A DNA stretch of 64,000 bases from NCBI RefSeq assembly GCF_025751555.1, contig NZ_JAOWLB010000001.1, positions 248,001 to 312,000 on the forward strand. Direction: 5' to 3'. Origin of the DNA: Ruegeria aquimaris. Lineage in GTDB: Bacteria > Pseudomonadota > Alphaproteobacteria > Rhodobacterales > Rhodobacteraceae. Positions 28,216-36,506 of the stretch are shown here, piece by piece. Under the pieces are notes generated by a model. It was given only the letters and a program-made list of their open reading frames with translations, did no database searches and was not told where the DNA came from. The position numbers and the translations under genes were made by a program. Each line of letters starts with the position of its first letter. Position 1 is the stretch's first letter.

Positions 28216-28714
28216 CTGCTGCTACCTTGACACTGATCATGCGATCAGGGTTCGCGGGCGGCTCGCCGCGGGTGATCGCATCGACATGTTCCATGCCGGA
28301 AATCACCCGGCCATAGACGGTGTATTGGCCATTCAGGAAATGGTTGTCCTTGAAGTTGATGAAGAACTGGCTGTTGGCCGAGTTCGGGTTGGCCGAACGT
28401 GCAGCCCCCAGCGTGCCCCGGTCATGCGGCAGTTTCGAGAATTCGGCCGGCAGGTTCGGCAGCGACGATCCACCGGTCCCCGCCATGCGGATGTTGAACC
28501 CGTCTTCCATGTCGCCATTGGCCACATCGCCGGTCTGGGCCATGAAGCCGTCGATCACCCGGTGAAAGCAGACATTGTCATACTCGCCAGCGCGCGCCAG
28601 CTCCTTCATCCGTTCGGAATGCTTGGGCGCCACGTCGGGCAGCAGTTCGATCACCACATTGCCGTCCTTCAGCTCGACGATGATGGTGTTTTCGGGATCC
28701 TTGATTTCGGCCAT
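28208..28714 (-). CDS. Peptidyl-prolyl cis-trans isomerase, cyclophilin type, cytoplasmic
   Basis: 168 residues without a signal peptide. It has the same core as its neighbour: VCFHRVIDGFMAQTGD, SANSQFFINF and VDAITRGEPP. It is PpiB-like. AGGAGGGCCCG before the ATG at 28714 is a strong ribosome site. Divergent from pgk. Confidence 0.94.
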   Translation of the reverse strand: MAEIKDPENTIIVELKDGNVVIELLPDVAPKHSERMKELARAGEYDNVCFHRVIDGFMAQTGDVANGDMEDGFNIRMAGTGGSSLPNLPAEFSKLPHDRGTLGAARSANPNSANSQFFINFKDNHFLNGQYTVYGRVISGMEHVDAITRGEPPANPDRMISVKVAADV

Positions 28715-28844
28715 CGGGCCCTCCTGTCACGTTGATTGCCGGGAACCTAACCATCGCGCGCGCAATCGACAAGGCACGCCATTGACGGGCGCGCGCATTC
28801 GGGTAGAGAAACGCCCTAGCATTTGATCAGGGAGATTGCGGGAT

Positions 28845-30041
28845 ATGGGCTGGAAGACACTCGACGACATGGACCTGAACGGCAAGCGCGTGCTGGTGCG
28901 TGTCGATATCAACGTGCCGATCGTGGAGGGCGTGGTCACCGACTCGACCCGGATCCGCCGTTTGATGCCCACCGTGCGCGACATCATCGCCGCAGGCGGC
29001 CGCCCCATCCTGCTGGCGCATTTTGGCCGCCCGGGCGGCGAGCGGCGCAAGAACCTGTCGCTGAACCAGCTGGTCCCGACGCTGGAGCGCGCCTTTGGCA
29101 CCAAGGTTCTGTTCGTCGACGATTGCGTTGGCCCCGCAGCCGAGGAAGCCGCCGAAGCACTGCACCCGGGCGAGGTGCTGCTGCTGGAAAACACCCGGTT
29201 CCATGCCGAGGAGACCAAGAACGACCCCGCGCTGGCCGCCGGAATGGCACGGCTGGGCGAGGTGTACTGCAACGACGCGTTTTCCGCCGCCCATCGCGCG
29301 CACAGCTCGACCGAGGCGATTGCGCGCCTTTTGCCCTCCTGCGCCGGACGGCTGATGCAGGCCGAGCTGGAAGCGCTGGAAAAGGCATTGGGCAAGCCGC
29401 AACGTCCGGTGACCGCAGTCGTGGGCGGCGCCAAGGTCTCGACCAAGCTGGAGCTGTTGGGCAACCTGATCGAAAAGGTGGATTACCTGGTGATCGGCGG
29501 CGGCATGGCCAATACCTTTCTGGTGGCCAAGGGCCATTCGGTCGGCAAGTCGCTGGCCGAGCGGATCATGAAGGACACCGCAGCCGAGATCATGGCCAAG
29601 GCCGAAGCCGCGGGCTGCACCATCGTCCTGCCGAGCGATGTGGTGGTGGCCAAGAAATTCGAAAGCCACGCCCCGCACGAAGTGTTGCCGGCGGACCGCT
29701 GCCCCGAAGACGGGATGATCCTGGATGCGGGCCCCGAAAGCCTGACCGCGATCAAGGCCATTTTCGAGAAGAGCCGCACCGTGATCTGGAACGGTCCGCT
29801 GGGCGCGTTTGAACTGGAGCCGTTCGACGCCGCAACAAACGCCGCCGCGCTGAAGGCGGCGGCGCTGACGCGGGCAGGCAAACTGGTATCGGTTGCCGGC
29901 GGTGGCGATACGGTTGCCGCGCTCAACGCCAGTGGCGCGGCGGGGGACTTTACCTATATCTCCACCGCCGGGGGTGCCTTCCTGGAGTGGATGGAAGGCA
30001 AGACCCTGCCCGGCGTCGCCGCCCTGATGCGGAACGGCTGA
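28845..30041 (+). CDS. pgk: Phosphoglycerate kinase
   Basis: 398 residues, the standard length. Seen: the substrate loop VRVDINVPI, the nucleotide-binding [27 protein letters not shown], and the C-terminal GGGDTVAA and [18 protein letters not shown]. It interconverts 1,3-bisphosphoglycerate and 3-phosphoglycerate with ADP/ATP. Start placed at ATG 28845 ([10 protein letters not shown]), three codons inside the longest frame, which opens at a TTG. It stands alone. Confidence 0.97.
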   Translation: MGWKTLDDMDLNGKRVLVRVDINVPIVEGVVTDSTRIRRLMPTVRDIIAAGGRPILLAHFGRPGGERRKNLSLNQLVPTLERAFGTKVLFVDDCVGPAAEEAAEALHPGEVLLLENTRFHAEETKNDPALAAGMARLGEVYCNDAFSAAHRAHSSTEAIARLLPSCAGRLMQAELEALEKALGKPQRPVTAVVGGAKVSTKLELLGNLIEKVDYLVIGGGMANTFLVAKGHSVGKSLAERIMKDTAAEIMAKAEAAGCTIVLPSDVVVAKKFESHAPHEVLPADRCPEDGMILDAGPESLTAIKAIFEKSRTVIWNGPLGAFELEPFDAATNAAALKAAALTRAGKLVSVAGGGDTVAALNASGAAGDFTYISTAGGAFLEWMEGKTLPGVAALMRNG

Positions 30042-30052
30042 GTCTTCCGGGT

Positions 30053-30202
30053 TTACGCCCCGCCCGCCGGGACCTTTTCGGGTCGGATTCCACCGCCATC
30101 CGGCCCGTCGTCGTCCTCGGGCACGAGGGCGCGCCGCATGTCGCCCAGATCCGGGCTGTGCAGCCAGCGCAGGCCCGTCGTCATGAAGAGAAGACGAAAC
30201 AT
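30053..30202 (-). CDS. Possible 49-residue protein coupled to the DUF465 gene
   Basis: A short frame starts at an ATG that overlaps the stop of the upstream DUF465-like gene (TGATG). It reads MFRLLFMTTGLRWLHSPDLG then an acidic, glycine-rich tail. The exact stop/start overlap suggests translational coupling; there is no recognisable domain. It could be spurious. Confidence 0.35.
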   Translation of the reverse strand: MFRLLFMTTGLRWLHSPDLGDMRRALVPEDDDGPDGGGIRPEKVPAGGA

Positions 30203-30450
30203 CACACCCTCCCCAGCTGCTGTTCCGGCTGCGGCCGCATCGCTTCGAGCGTGCGCAGCAGCCCTTCGTGGCGCGCCAGTTCGTCTTTCAGCGTCAGCTT
30301 GCGCCGCTTGAGCATGCGCAGCGTCTGGGCGCAGGGCGCAGGGCGCTTGAGTTCGGTCAGGATGCGCTGTTTCAACTCTGCCCTGCGCTCTTTCAGGACC
30401 GCCATCCTCAGCTTCAGCGAGAAGGCGCGAGCTCTGCTTTTGGCACTCAT
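30202..30450 (-). CDS. DUF465 / YdcH-like small protein
   Basis: 82 residues, basic and helical, with the RRKLTLKDELARHEGLL stretch that resembles the DUF465 (YdcH) family. The function of that family is unknown. ATG at 30450 has GGAGAC upstream on the minus strand. Divergent from the OxyR-like regulator. Confidence 0.6.
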   Translation of the reverse strand: MSAKSRARAFSLKLRMAVLKERRAELKQRILTELKRPAPCAQTLRMLKRRKLTLKDELARHEGLLRTLEAMRPQPEQQLGRV

Positions 30451-30551
30451 AAATGGTCTCCTCCGGTTGCTTATGTGCCGCGATCACGTTGCGGCCTGGC
30501 CCCAAGATGGGGGCGGCGGATCTGGAATGAAGCCAATATCATTATAGATAT

Positions 30552-30570
30552 AGATAGGTTTTTCCTATCT
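30552..30570. promoter_or_regulatory. Palindrome upstream of the OxyR-like gene
   Basis: AGATAGG-TTTTT-CCTATCT: perfect 7-bp arms, 13 bp before the start of the LysR-family gene at 30583. The spacing and AT-rich core fit a LysR autoregulatory site, though this is inferred from position only. Confidence 0.5.
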
Positions 30571-30582
30571 TATGATATCCGC

Positions 30583-31515
30583 ATGCCGCCCGACATCACC
30601 CTGCGCCAGCTCACCTACTTCTCTACCCTGGTCGATGCCGGACAGTATCGGCGCGCCGCCCGCAGCCTTGGCATCAGTCAACCCTCGCTCAGCCTGCAAA
30701 TCGCGGCGCTGGAAAAGGCGGTGGGGGCGCGGTTGCTGGAGCGGCGGCGGAGCGGGCTTATCCTGACCCCCGAGGGCCGCGACGTGTCCGAGATGGTGAC
30801 GCGCATTCTGCGCGAGGTCGAGGCGCTGACGCTCTATGCCAGCCCGATGCGGGACAACATGACCGGCACGCTGCGGCTGGGGTCAACCCCAACCATCGGC
30901 CCCTATCTGCTGCCACGGGTGTTGCGTCGGCTGCACGACCGTTTCCCAGGTCTGAAACTGGCGATCAGGGACGGCGCGCCGCGCGAACTGGTCGAAGATC
31001 TGGCGGCAGGCCGCTATGATCTGATCCTGACCCAACTCCCGGTTGGCCGTGACGACATCCGGGTGGCGCCGCTGTTTCGCGAACCGCTGCACGTGGCGCT
31101 GGACCCGGCGCACCGGCTGGCAGGAGTGACGCAGGTCCGGCAGGCGGACCTGGCAGGTGAAGTCATGCTGAGCCTCAGCTCCGGCTATGCGCTGCACCGG
31201 CAGGTCCAGGCCCTTTGCGACTCCGCCGGTGCGCGGCTGAGCACCGAGTTCGAGGGAACCAGCCTGGACGCCCTGCGCCAGATGGTGTCGCTGGGCATGG
31301 GGATCACGTTGCTGCCGGCGCTCTATGTCGCGTCAGAGGTGCGCGCGACCGGGGCCGATGTCGTCACCCGGCCACTGCGTCCGGCGATGCATCGGAACGT
31401 CGGCCTGGCGTGGCGCGAGGCCAGCGGCACGCCTCTCGCAATAGACCGGTTCGCCGATCTGACCCGGCAGGTGGTCCGCGACGAGATGGGCGGCATCCTG
31501 CACCCCTCAACCTGA
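30583..31515 (+). CDS. LysR-family regulator, OxyR-like but lacking the peroxidatic cysteine
   Basis: 310 residues. The N-terminal winged helix (RQLTYFSTLVDAGQYRRAAR, then SLGISQPSLSLQIAALE) and the substrate-binding domain align with OxyR. In OxyR the sensing pair lies in GHCLRDQALGFC. The corresponding segment here is GYALHRQVQALC: Ala203 replaces Cys199, while Cys212 keeps the position of Cys208. It therefore cannot form the OxyR disulfide and probably senses something else or is unregulated. Start by position of the ATG; no strong ribosome site. A palindrome lies just upstream. No catalase or peroxiredoxin is adjacent. Confidence 0.85.
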   Translation: MPPDITLRQLTYFSTLVDAGQYRRAARSLGISQPSLSLQIAALEKAVGARLLERRRSGLILTPEGRDVSEMVTRILREVEALTLYASPMRDNMTGTLRLGSTPTIGPYLLPRVLRRLHDRFPGLKLAIRDGAPRELVEDLAAGRYDLILTQLPVGRDDIRVAPLFREPLHVALDPAHRLAGVTQVRQADLAGEVMLSLSSGYALHRQVQALCDSAGARLSTEFEGTSLDALRQMVSLGMGITLLPALYVASEVRATGADVVTRPLRPAMHRNVGLAWREASGTPLAIDRFADLTRQVVRDEMGGILHPST

Positions 31516-31635
31516 GGGCCGGTGGTGAGAGGGCTTGGAAAATGAGGGATTCACAAGGCGATTCGGCTGTGCCATACTGCAGCAGCGCATCCGTCAGAGA
31601 TGCGGCCAGAGGCAATAAGACAGCAGGTACCTCGA

Positions 31636-31935
31636 GTGTCCCGTTCCACCAGACCCAGCTTTGGCGCGATGATCTTCTTCGCGGTCTCTTTTGCGCTGGG
31701 GACGTATTTCACCTTCGCGGCGGTGCAGGGCGATTTTGGCCTGTTCCGGCGCGTCGAGATTGCGGCGGAACGGGACATGCTGTCACGCAAGCTGACAGAA
31801 CTTCAGAGCCAGATTGCCCGGATGGAAAATCTCACGCAACGCCTGTCTGACGACTACCTCGACCTTGACCTGCTCGACGAACAGGCCCGCTCGGTTCTGG
31901 GCCTGCTGCGTTCGGACGAAATCGTCATCCGCTGA
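31636..31935 (+). CDS. ftsB: Septum formation initiator FtsB/DivIC family protein
   Basis: About 99 residues. One transmembrane span (GAMIFFAVSFALGTYFTFAA), then a periplasmic coiled coil (RDMLSRKLTELQSQIARMENL) and a conserved end (DEQARSVLGLLRSDEIVI). FtsB links FtsQ and FtsL in the divisome. The start is a GTG at 31636 by length and homology; the frame opens further upstream at 31600. It precedes pdhA, as often in alphaproteobacteria. Confidence 0.82.
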   Translation: MSRSTRPSFGAMIFFAVSFALGTYFTFAAVQGDFGLFRRVEIAAERDMLSRKLTELQSQIARMENLTQRLSDDYLDLDLLDEQARSVLGLLRSDEIVIR

Positions 31936-31945
31936 GGCCGGACTC

Positions 31946-31991
31946 AGGATTTCCACGAAATCCTGTCGCAAAATCTTTGGTAAAGATTTTG
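31946..31991. terminator. Tandem hairpins between ftsB and pdhA
   Basis: Hairpin 1 (31946-31964): AGGATTT-CCACG-AAATCCT, 7-bp perfect. Hairpin 2 (31969-31991): CAAAATCTTT-GGT-AAAGATTTTG, 10-bp perfect with a triloop. The first begins 10 bp after the ftsB stop. They may end the ftsB transcript, or act as an RNA stability element; there is no long T-run after the second. Confidence 0.55.
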
Positions 31992-32060
31992 GCCGCGCAG
32001 CGGCTGACTTCCCCCGCGTCATATTATCCCTCGCCATGGGCACTCAAATGCTCTATTTAA

Positions 32061-32078
32061 TAGTTTAATGCTAAACTA
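32061..32078. promoter_or_regulatory. Palindromic operator upstream of pdhA (TAGTTTA-N4-TAAACTA)
   Basis: Perfect 7-bp arms around ATGC, 25-42 bp before the pdhA start codon. The arms equal those of the site before lpdA at 16011-16028; only the four central bases differ. Confidence 0.75.
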
Positions 32079-32102
32079 TCTTGCCGCAAGGGGGAGACCG
32101 CA

Positions 32103-33095
32103 GTGACGACCGCCAAAAAGACGCCAAGAAAATCAAATACTTCGGCTGACGAGCTGAAACACTATTACCGAGAAATGCTACTGATCCGCCGATTCGAGGA
32201 AAAGGCCGGCCAATTGTATGGCATGGGGCTGATCGGCGGTTTCTGCCACCTCTACATCGGTCAGGAGGCCGTTGTGGTCGGGCTGGAGGCCGCAACCGAA
32301 GAGGGCGACAAACGCATCACCTCCTACCGCGATCACGGCCATATGCTGGCTTGCGGCATGGAACCCGGCGGCGTGATGGCCGAACTGACCGGCCGCATCG
32401 GCGGGCTCAGCAAGGGTAAGGGCGGCTCGATGCACATGTTCTCGAAAGAGAAGCACTTCTATGGCGGCCATGGCATCGTCGGCGCGCAGGTTCCGCTTGG
32501 CGCCGGTCTGGCCTTTGCCGACAAGTATCTGAACAATGGCCGCGTCACCTTCGCCTATTTCGGCGATGGCGCCGCCAACCAGGGCCAGGTCTATGAGACC
32601 TTCAACATGGCGGCCCTGTGGAAGCTGCCAGTGATCTTCGTGATCGAGAACAACCAATACGCCATGGGCACCGCCCAGAAACGCTCGACCTCCTCGCCCG
32701 ACATCTACACCCGCGGCGAGGCCTTCGGCATTCCCGGCGAGACCGTCGACGGCATGAACGTGCTCTCGGTGAAAGAGGCCGGAGAGAAGGCCGTTGCCCA
32801 CTGCCGCGCGGGCAAGGGCCCCTATATCCTCGAGGTCAAGACCTATCGCTATCGCGGCCACTCGATGTCGGACCCGGCCAAGTATCGGACCCGCGAAGAG
32901 GTGCAGAAAGTGCGCGAACAGAGCGACCCGATCGAGATGGTGCGCGAGATGCTGCTGAGCGGCAAACACGCCACCGAGGATGACCTGAAGGCGATCGACA
33001 AGGAGATCAAGGAGATCGTCAACCAGGCCGCCGAATTCTCGAAAGAAAGCCCCGAGCCGTCCGTGGACGAGCTCTGGACAGATATCTACGCCTGA
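32103..33095 (+). CDS. pdhA: Pyruvate dehydrogenase E1 component, alpha subunit
   Basis: 330 residues. The thiamine diphosphate motif is intact: GDG at 154-156 in [12 protein letters not shown] and the paired Asn-Asn at 183-184 in [16 protein letters not shown] and the phosphorylation-loop segment [11 protein letters not shown] are also seen. It decarboxylates pyruvate with PdhB and transfers acetyl to the lipoyl domains. A GTG-like frame extends upstream; GGGGGAGACC gives the ribosome site. Confidence 0.97.
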   Translation: MTTAKKTPRKSNTSADELKHYYREMLLIRRFEEKAGQLYGMGLIGGFCHLYIGQEAVVVGLEAATEEGDKRITSYRDHGHMLACGMEPGGVMAELTGRIGGLSKGKGGSMHMFSKEKHFYGGHGIVGAQVPLGAGLAFADKYLNNGRVTFAYFGDGAANQGQVYETFNMAALWKLPVIFVIENNQYAMGTAQKRSTSSPDIYTRGEAFGIPGETVDGMNVLSVKEAGEKAVAHCRAGKGPYILEVKTYRYRGHSMSDPAKYRTREEVQKVREQSDPIEMVREMLLSGKHATEDDLKAIDKEIKEIVNQAAEFSKESPEPSVDELWTDIYA

Positions 33096-33109
33096 GAGGA
33101 CATCACGAC

Positions 33110-34480
33110 ATGGCAACCGAAATTCTGATGCCCGCCCTCTCTCCGACCATGGAGGAAGGCACCCTGGCCAAATGGCTGGTCAAGGAAGGCGACACCGTCT
33201 CCTCGGGCGATATCCTGGCCGAGATCGAAACCGACAAGGCGACGATGGAGTTCGAGGCGGTCGACGAAGGGATCGTCGGCAAGATCCTGATCGCCGAAGG
33301 CACCGAAGGGGTCAAGGTCAACACCCCGATCGCCATCCTGGTGGAAGAAGGCGAAAGCGTCGACGCCGCACCGGCGGCTGCCGCGGGCAACGAGGCGGCC
33401 CCCGCAGGGGGCTCCGAGGCGCCCGCATCCCCTGCCCCGGTCACAGCCCCCGCCGCCCCCAAGGTGGACCTGTCGCCCGACTGGCCCGCTGACGCGCCGA
33501 TGAAAACCCAGACCGTGCGCGAAGCGCTGCGCGACGCCATGGCCGAAGAGATGCGCGCCGATGAGAGTGTCTATCTGATGGGTGAGGAGGTTGCCGAATA
33601 CCAGGGCGCCTACAAGATCAGCCAGGGAATGCTGGACGAGTTCGGCTCCAAGCGGGTCATCGACACGCCGATCACCGAACACGGCTTTGCCGGGATCGCG
33701 GTCGGCTCCGCCTTTGGCGGCCTCAAGCCCATCGTAGAATTCATGACCTTCAACTTCGCCATGCAGGCGATCGACCATATCATCAACTCGGCTGCCAAGA
33801 CGCTCTACATGTCCGGCGGCCAGATGGGCTGTCCGATCGTGTTCCGCGGCCCCAACGGCGCCGCCGCCCGCGTGGCCGCCCAGCACAGCCAGGACTATGC
33901 CGCCTGGTACATGCAGATCCCCGGCCTCAAGGTGGCGATGCCCTACTCGGCCGCCGATTACAAAGGCCTGATGAAATCGGCGATCCGCGATCCGAACCCG
34001 GTGATCTTCCTGGAAAACGAGATCCTCTATGGCCGCAGCTTCGAGGTGCCGCAGGTCGATGACCTGGTGGTGCCCTTCGGCAAGGCGCGGATCTGGCGCG
34101 AGGGCACCGATGTGACCATCGTCAGCTTCGGCATCGGCATGCAATACGCGCTTGAAGCCGCCGAACGGCTGGCCGCAGATGGCATCAGCGCCGAGGTGAT
34201 CGACCTGCGCACCCTGCGCCCGATGGACCTGCCCACCGTGATCAACTCGGTGATGAAGACCAACCGTCTGGTCACCGTGGAGGAAGGCTGGCCGCAGGGC
34301 TCCGTCGGCAGCTATATCGCGTCGGAGGTGATGCAGCAGGCCTTCGACTATCTCGACGCGCCGATCATCACCTGCACCGGCAAGGATGTGCCGATGCCCT
34401 ATGCCGCGAACCTGGAAAAACTGGCGCTGATCACCACTGATGAAGTGGTCGCAGCTGTCAAACAAGTGACCTATCGGTAA
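33110..34480 (+). CDS. pdhB: Pyruvate dehydrogenase E1 component, beta subunit with N-terminal lipoyl domain
   Basis: 456 residues. Residues 1-80 form a lipoyl domain with Lys43 in [12 protein letters not shown]; an Ala/Pro linker follows to about 125, then the E1-beta fold ([30 protein letters not shown]). A lipoyl-fused E1-beta is established for alphaproteobacteria. The lipoyl domain is nearly identical to that of PdhC. It starts 14 bp after pdhA with GAGAGG upstream. Confidence 0.97.
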   Translation: MATEILMPALSPTMEEGTLAKWLVKEGDTVSSGDILAEIETDKATMEFEAVDEGIVGKILIAEGTEGVKVNTPIAILVEEGESVDAAPAAAAGNEAAPAGGSEAPASPAPVTAPAAPKVDLSPDWPADAPMKTQTVREALRDAMAEEMRADESVYLMGEEVAEYQGAYKISQGMLDEFGSKRVIDTPITEHGFAGIAVGSAFGGLKPIVEFMTFNFAMQAIDHIINSAAKTLYMSGGQMGCPIVFRGPNGAAARVAAQHSQDYAAWYMQIPGLKVAMPYSAADYKGLMKSAIRDPNPVIFLENEILYGRSFEVPQVDDLVVPFGKARIWREGTDVTIVSFGIGMQYALEAAERLAADGISAEVIDLRTLRPMDLPTVINSVMKTNRLVTVEEGWPQGSVGSYIASEVMQQAFDYLDAPIITCTGKDVPMPYAANLEKLALITTDEVVAAVKQVTYR

Positions 34481-34492
34481 GGAGCGACAGAG

Positions 34493-35812
34493 ATGCCCAC
34501 CGAAATCCTGATGCCCGCCCTGTCTCCGACCATGGAGGAAGGCACGCTCGCCAAATGGCTGGTCAAGGAAGGCGATACCGTCTCCTCGGGCGACCTGCTG
34601 GCCGAGATCGAAACCGACAAGGCGACCATGGAGTTCGAAGCCGTCGACGAAGGCATCGTCGGCAAGATCCTGGTGCCCGAGGGCGCCGAAGGGGTCAAGG
34701 TGAACACCCCCATCGCGGTCCTGCTGGACGAGGGCGAAAGCGCGGGCGATATCGCCAGCACGCCCAAGGCGGCCCCGGCGGCCGCCGCGGGCAACGAGGC
34801 CGCCCCTGCGGCGTCCGAGGCGCCCGCAGCTGCGCCCACCCCCGCCCCGGCCGCGCCCAAGGGTGCCGATGGCGGCCGAGTCTTTGCCTCGCCGCTGGCG
34901 CGCCGGATCGCTGCTGACAAGGGGCTCGATCTGACACAGGTGGCAGGCTCCGGCCCGCATGGCCGGATCGTCAAGGCGGATGTGATTGGCGCCACTGCCC
35001 CGGCAGCGGCGCCTGCCCCCGCAGCTGCGGCCCCTGCCCCCGCAGCCGCAGCTGCCGCTCCTGCCGCAGCAGCCCCCAGCGGACCCAGCGCCGATATGGT
35101 TGCCCGCATGTACGAGGGTCGCGAGTACGAAGAGGTCAAGCTCGACGGCATGCGCAAGACCATCGCTGCGCGGCTGTCCGAGGCCAAGCAGACGATCCCG
35201 CATTTCTACCTGCGCCGCGATATCAAGCTGGATGCGCTGATGAAGTTCCGCGCCCAGCTGAACAAGCAGCTCGAAGGGCGCGGTGTCAAGCTGAGCGTCA
35301 ACGACTTCATCATCAAGGCGGTCGCCAATGCGCTGCAACAGGTGCCCGACTGCAACGCAGTCTGGGCCGGTGACCGGGTGCTGAAGCTGAAGCCTTCGGA
35401 CGTGGCCGTTGCCGTCGCCATCGAGGGCGGGTTGTTCACTCCGGTGCTGAAAGACGCCGACATGAAGTCGCTCTCGGCGCTGTCGACCGAGATGAAGGAC
35501 CTGGCCGCCCGGGCCCGCGACCGCAAGCTGGCACCGCAGGAATACCAGGGCGGCAGCTTTGCCATCTCGAACCTGGGCATGTTCGGCATCGACAATTTCG
35601 ACGCCATCGTGAACCCGCCGCATGCAGGCATCCTGGCGGTGGGCACCGGGGTCAAGAAACCGGTTGTCGGCGCCGATGGCGAGTTGACCGTGGCCACCGT
35701 GATGTCGGTGACCATGTCAGTCGATCACCGGGTGATCGACGGCGCTCTTGGCGCGCAGTTGTTGCAGGCGATCGTCGACAATCTGGAAAACCCGATGGTG
35801 ATGCTGGCCTGA
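34493..35812 (+). CDS. pdhC: Dihydrolipoamide acetyltransferase (E2) of pyruvate dehydrogenase
   Basis: 439 residues. Lipoyl domain (1-80, Lys43), Ala/Pro linker, subunit-binding domain (about 138-172: [20 protein letters not shown], then [13 protein letters not shown]), second Ala/Pro linker, and catalytic domain ending [18 protein letters not shown] with the HxxxDG active site. It transfers acetyl to CoA. It is the last gene of pdhABC and is followed by a strong terminator. Confidence 0.97.
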   Translation: MPTEILMPALSPTMEEGTLAKWLVKEGDTVSSGDLLAEIETDKATMEFEAVDEGIVGKILVPEGAEGVKVNTPIAVLLDEGESAGDIASTPKAAPAAAAGNEAAPAASEAPAAAPTPAPAAPKGADGGRVFASPLARRIAADKGLDLTQVAGSGPHGRIVKADVIGATAPAAAPAPAAAAPAPAAAAAAPAAAAPSGPSADMVARMYEGREYEEVKLDGMRKTIAARLSEAKQTIPHFYLRRDIKLDALMKFRAQLNKQLEGRGVKLSVNDFIIKAVANALQQVPDCNAVWAGDRVLKLKPSDVAVAVAIEGGLFTPVLKDADMKSLSALSTEMKDLAARARDRKLAPQEYQGGSFAISNLGMFGIDNFDAIVNPPHAGILAVGTGVKKPVVGADGELTVATVMSVTMSVDHRVIDGALGAQLLQAIVDNLENPMVMLA

Positions 35813-35835
35813 CGGGCCGCAACCGCGAAACACAC

Positions 35836-35872
35836 AAAGCCCCGGTCCGAGCACCGGGGCTTTGATTTTTTG
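35836..35872 (+). terminator. Intrinsic terminator of pdhABC
   Basis: AAAGCCCCGGT / ACCGGGGCTTT, an 11-bp stem with a 6-nt loop, followed by GATTTTTT. It lies 24 bp after the pdhC stop. Confidence 0.95.
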
Positions 35873-36073
35873 ATACAACCGCTGTTCTCTTATGCACGCA
35901 AAGAGCCCAATCGGGCCGAACGGAAATCACAGCGTTTGCTCCTGTAGCAGGCCGGTCGCAAAGTCCAATCAACGCCCGTCGCTGTCCCGCAGCGATGAAC
36001 GCGGTCGCTCGCATTTGTCGCGGCACACATTGCTAGCCATCCATCCACCTCCAAATGGAGACCGCTCATCGAC
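35873..36073. other. Non-coding or decayed DNA between pdhC and the DUF302 remnant
   Basis: Short open frames exist on both strands, but none has a plausible domain, codon pattern or ribosome site. This marks the left side of the accessory region. Confidence 0.4.
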
Positions 36074-36488
36074 CTATTGGGCAACGCCGACTTCACGCTG
36101 GCGCTCCTGGCGCAGCCTTGGCGCAACACGCTGGAGGCGACTACCGTCATCAGTCGCAAGATCCGATATCTCCGATGTCTTGGCCAGATCTCCCATATCC
36201 ATCGATTGACCGGCATCCACGATTCTGACGATTGACCCGGCCTCGACTTCTTCAACCGTAACATTGCAGGGCAAGAGCAAACCCACATCTGGCCTGGCGT
36301 TCACTGCCCGGAATGCAAGTTCAGGTTGCTTGCTCCAAGAAATGAGTAGCTGTGAAAGCCTCCCCGAGCTTCTCCACAAAAAGCCTTGTCGAGGTCGGTG
36401 CGCGAAATGATCCCAAGTCTTTCTTCCGCAAGCTCGGCAATTACATCCTCGACCGCGCCATGAACGAACGGTCGGGCGTTACCGTCAT
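36074..36488 (-). pseudogene. Frameshifted DUF302 protein remnant
   Basis: On the minus strand consecutive frames spell a DUF302 domain: AVEDVIAELAEERLGIISRT, then DLDKAF, then FHSYSFLGASN, then after a one-base loss PELAFRAVNARPDVG and GLLLPCNVTVEE. The segment between DLDKAF and FHSYS reads as family-like VEKLGEA only in another frame, so two compensating indels are also present, and the N-terminal MTVTPDRSF needs a further shift. It starts 18 bp after the DUF3604 stop on the same strand, so it was probably its operon partner. Now non-functional. Confidence 0.75.
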
Positions 36489-36506
36489 CGCAAATTCCAC
36501 TATCCG

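Noticed and set aside
33086-35623. 845-codon open frame on the minus strand opposite pdhB/pdhC
   Set aside because: It is antisense to two genes with full domain content; low-complexity Gly/Arg/His composition is typical of a GC-rich shadow frame.
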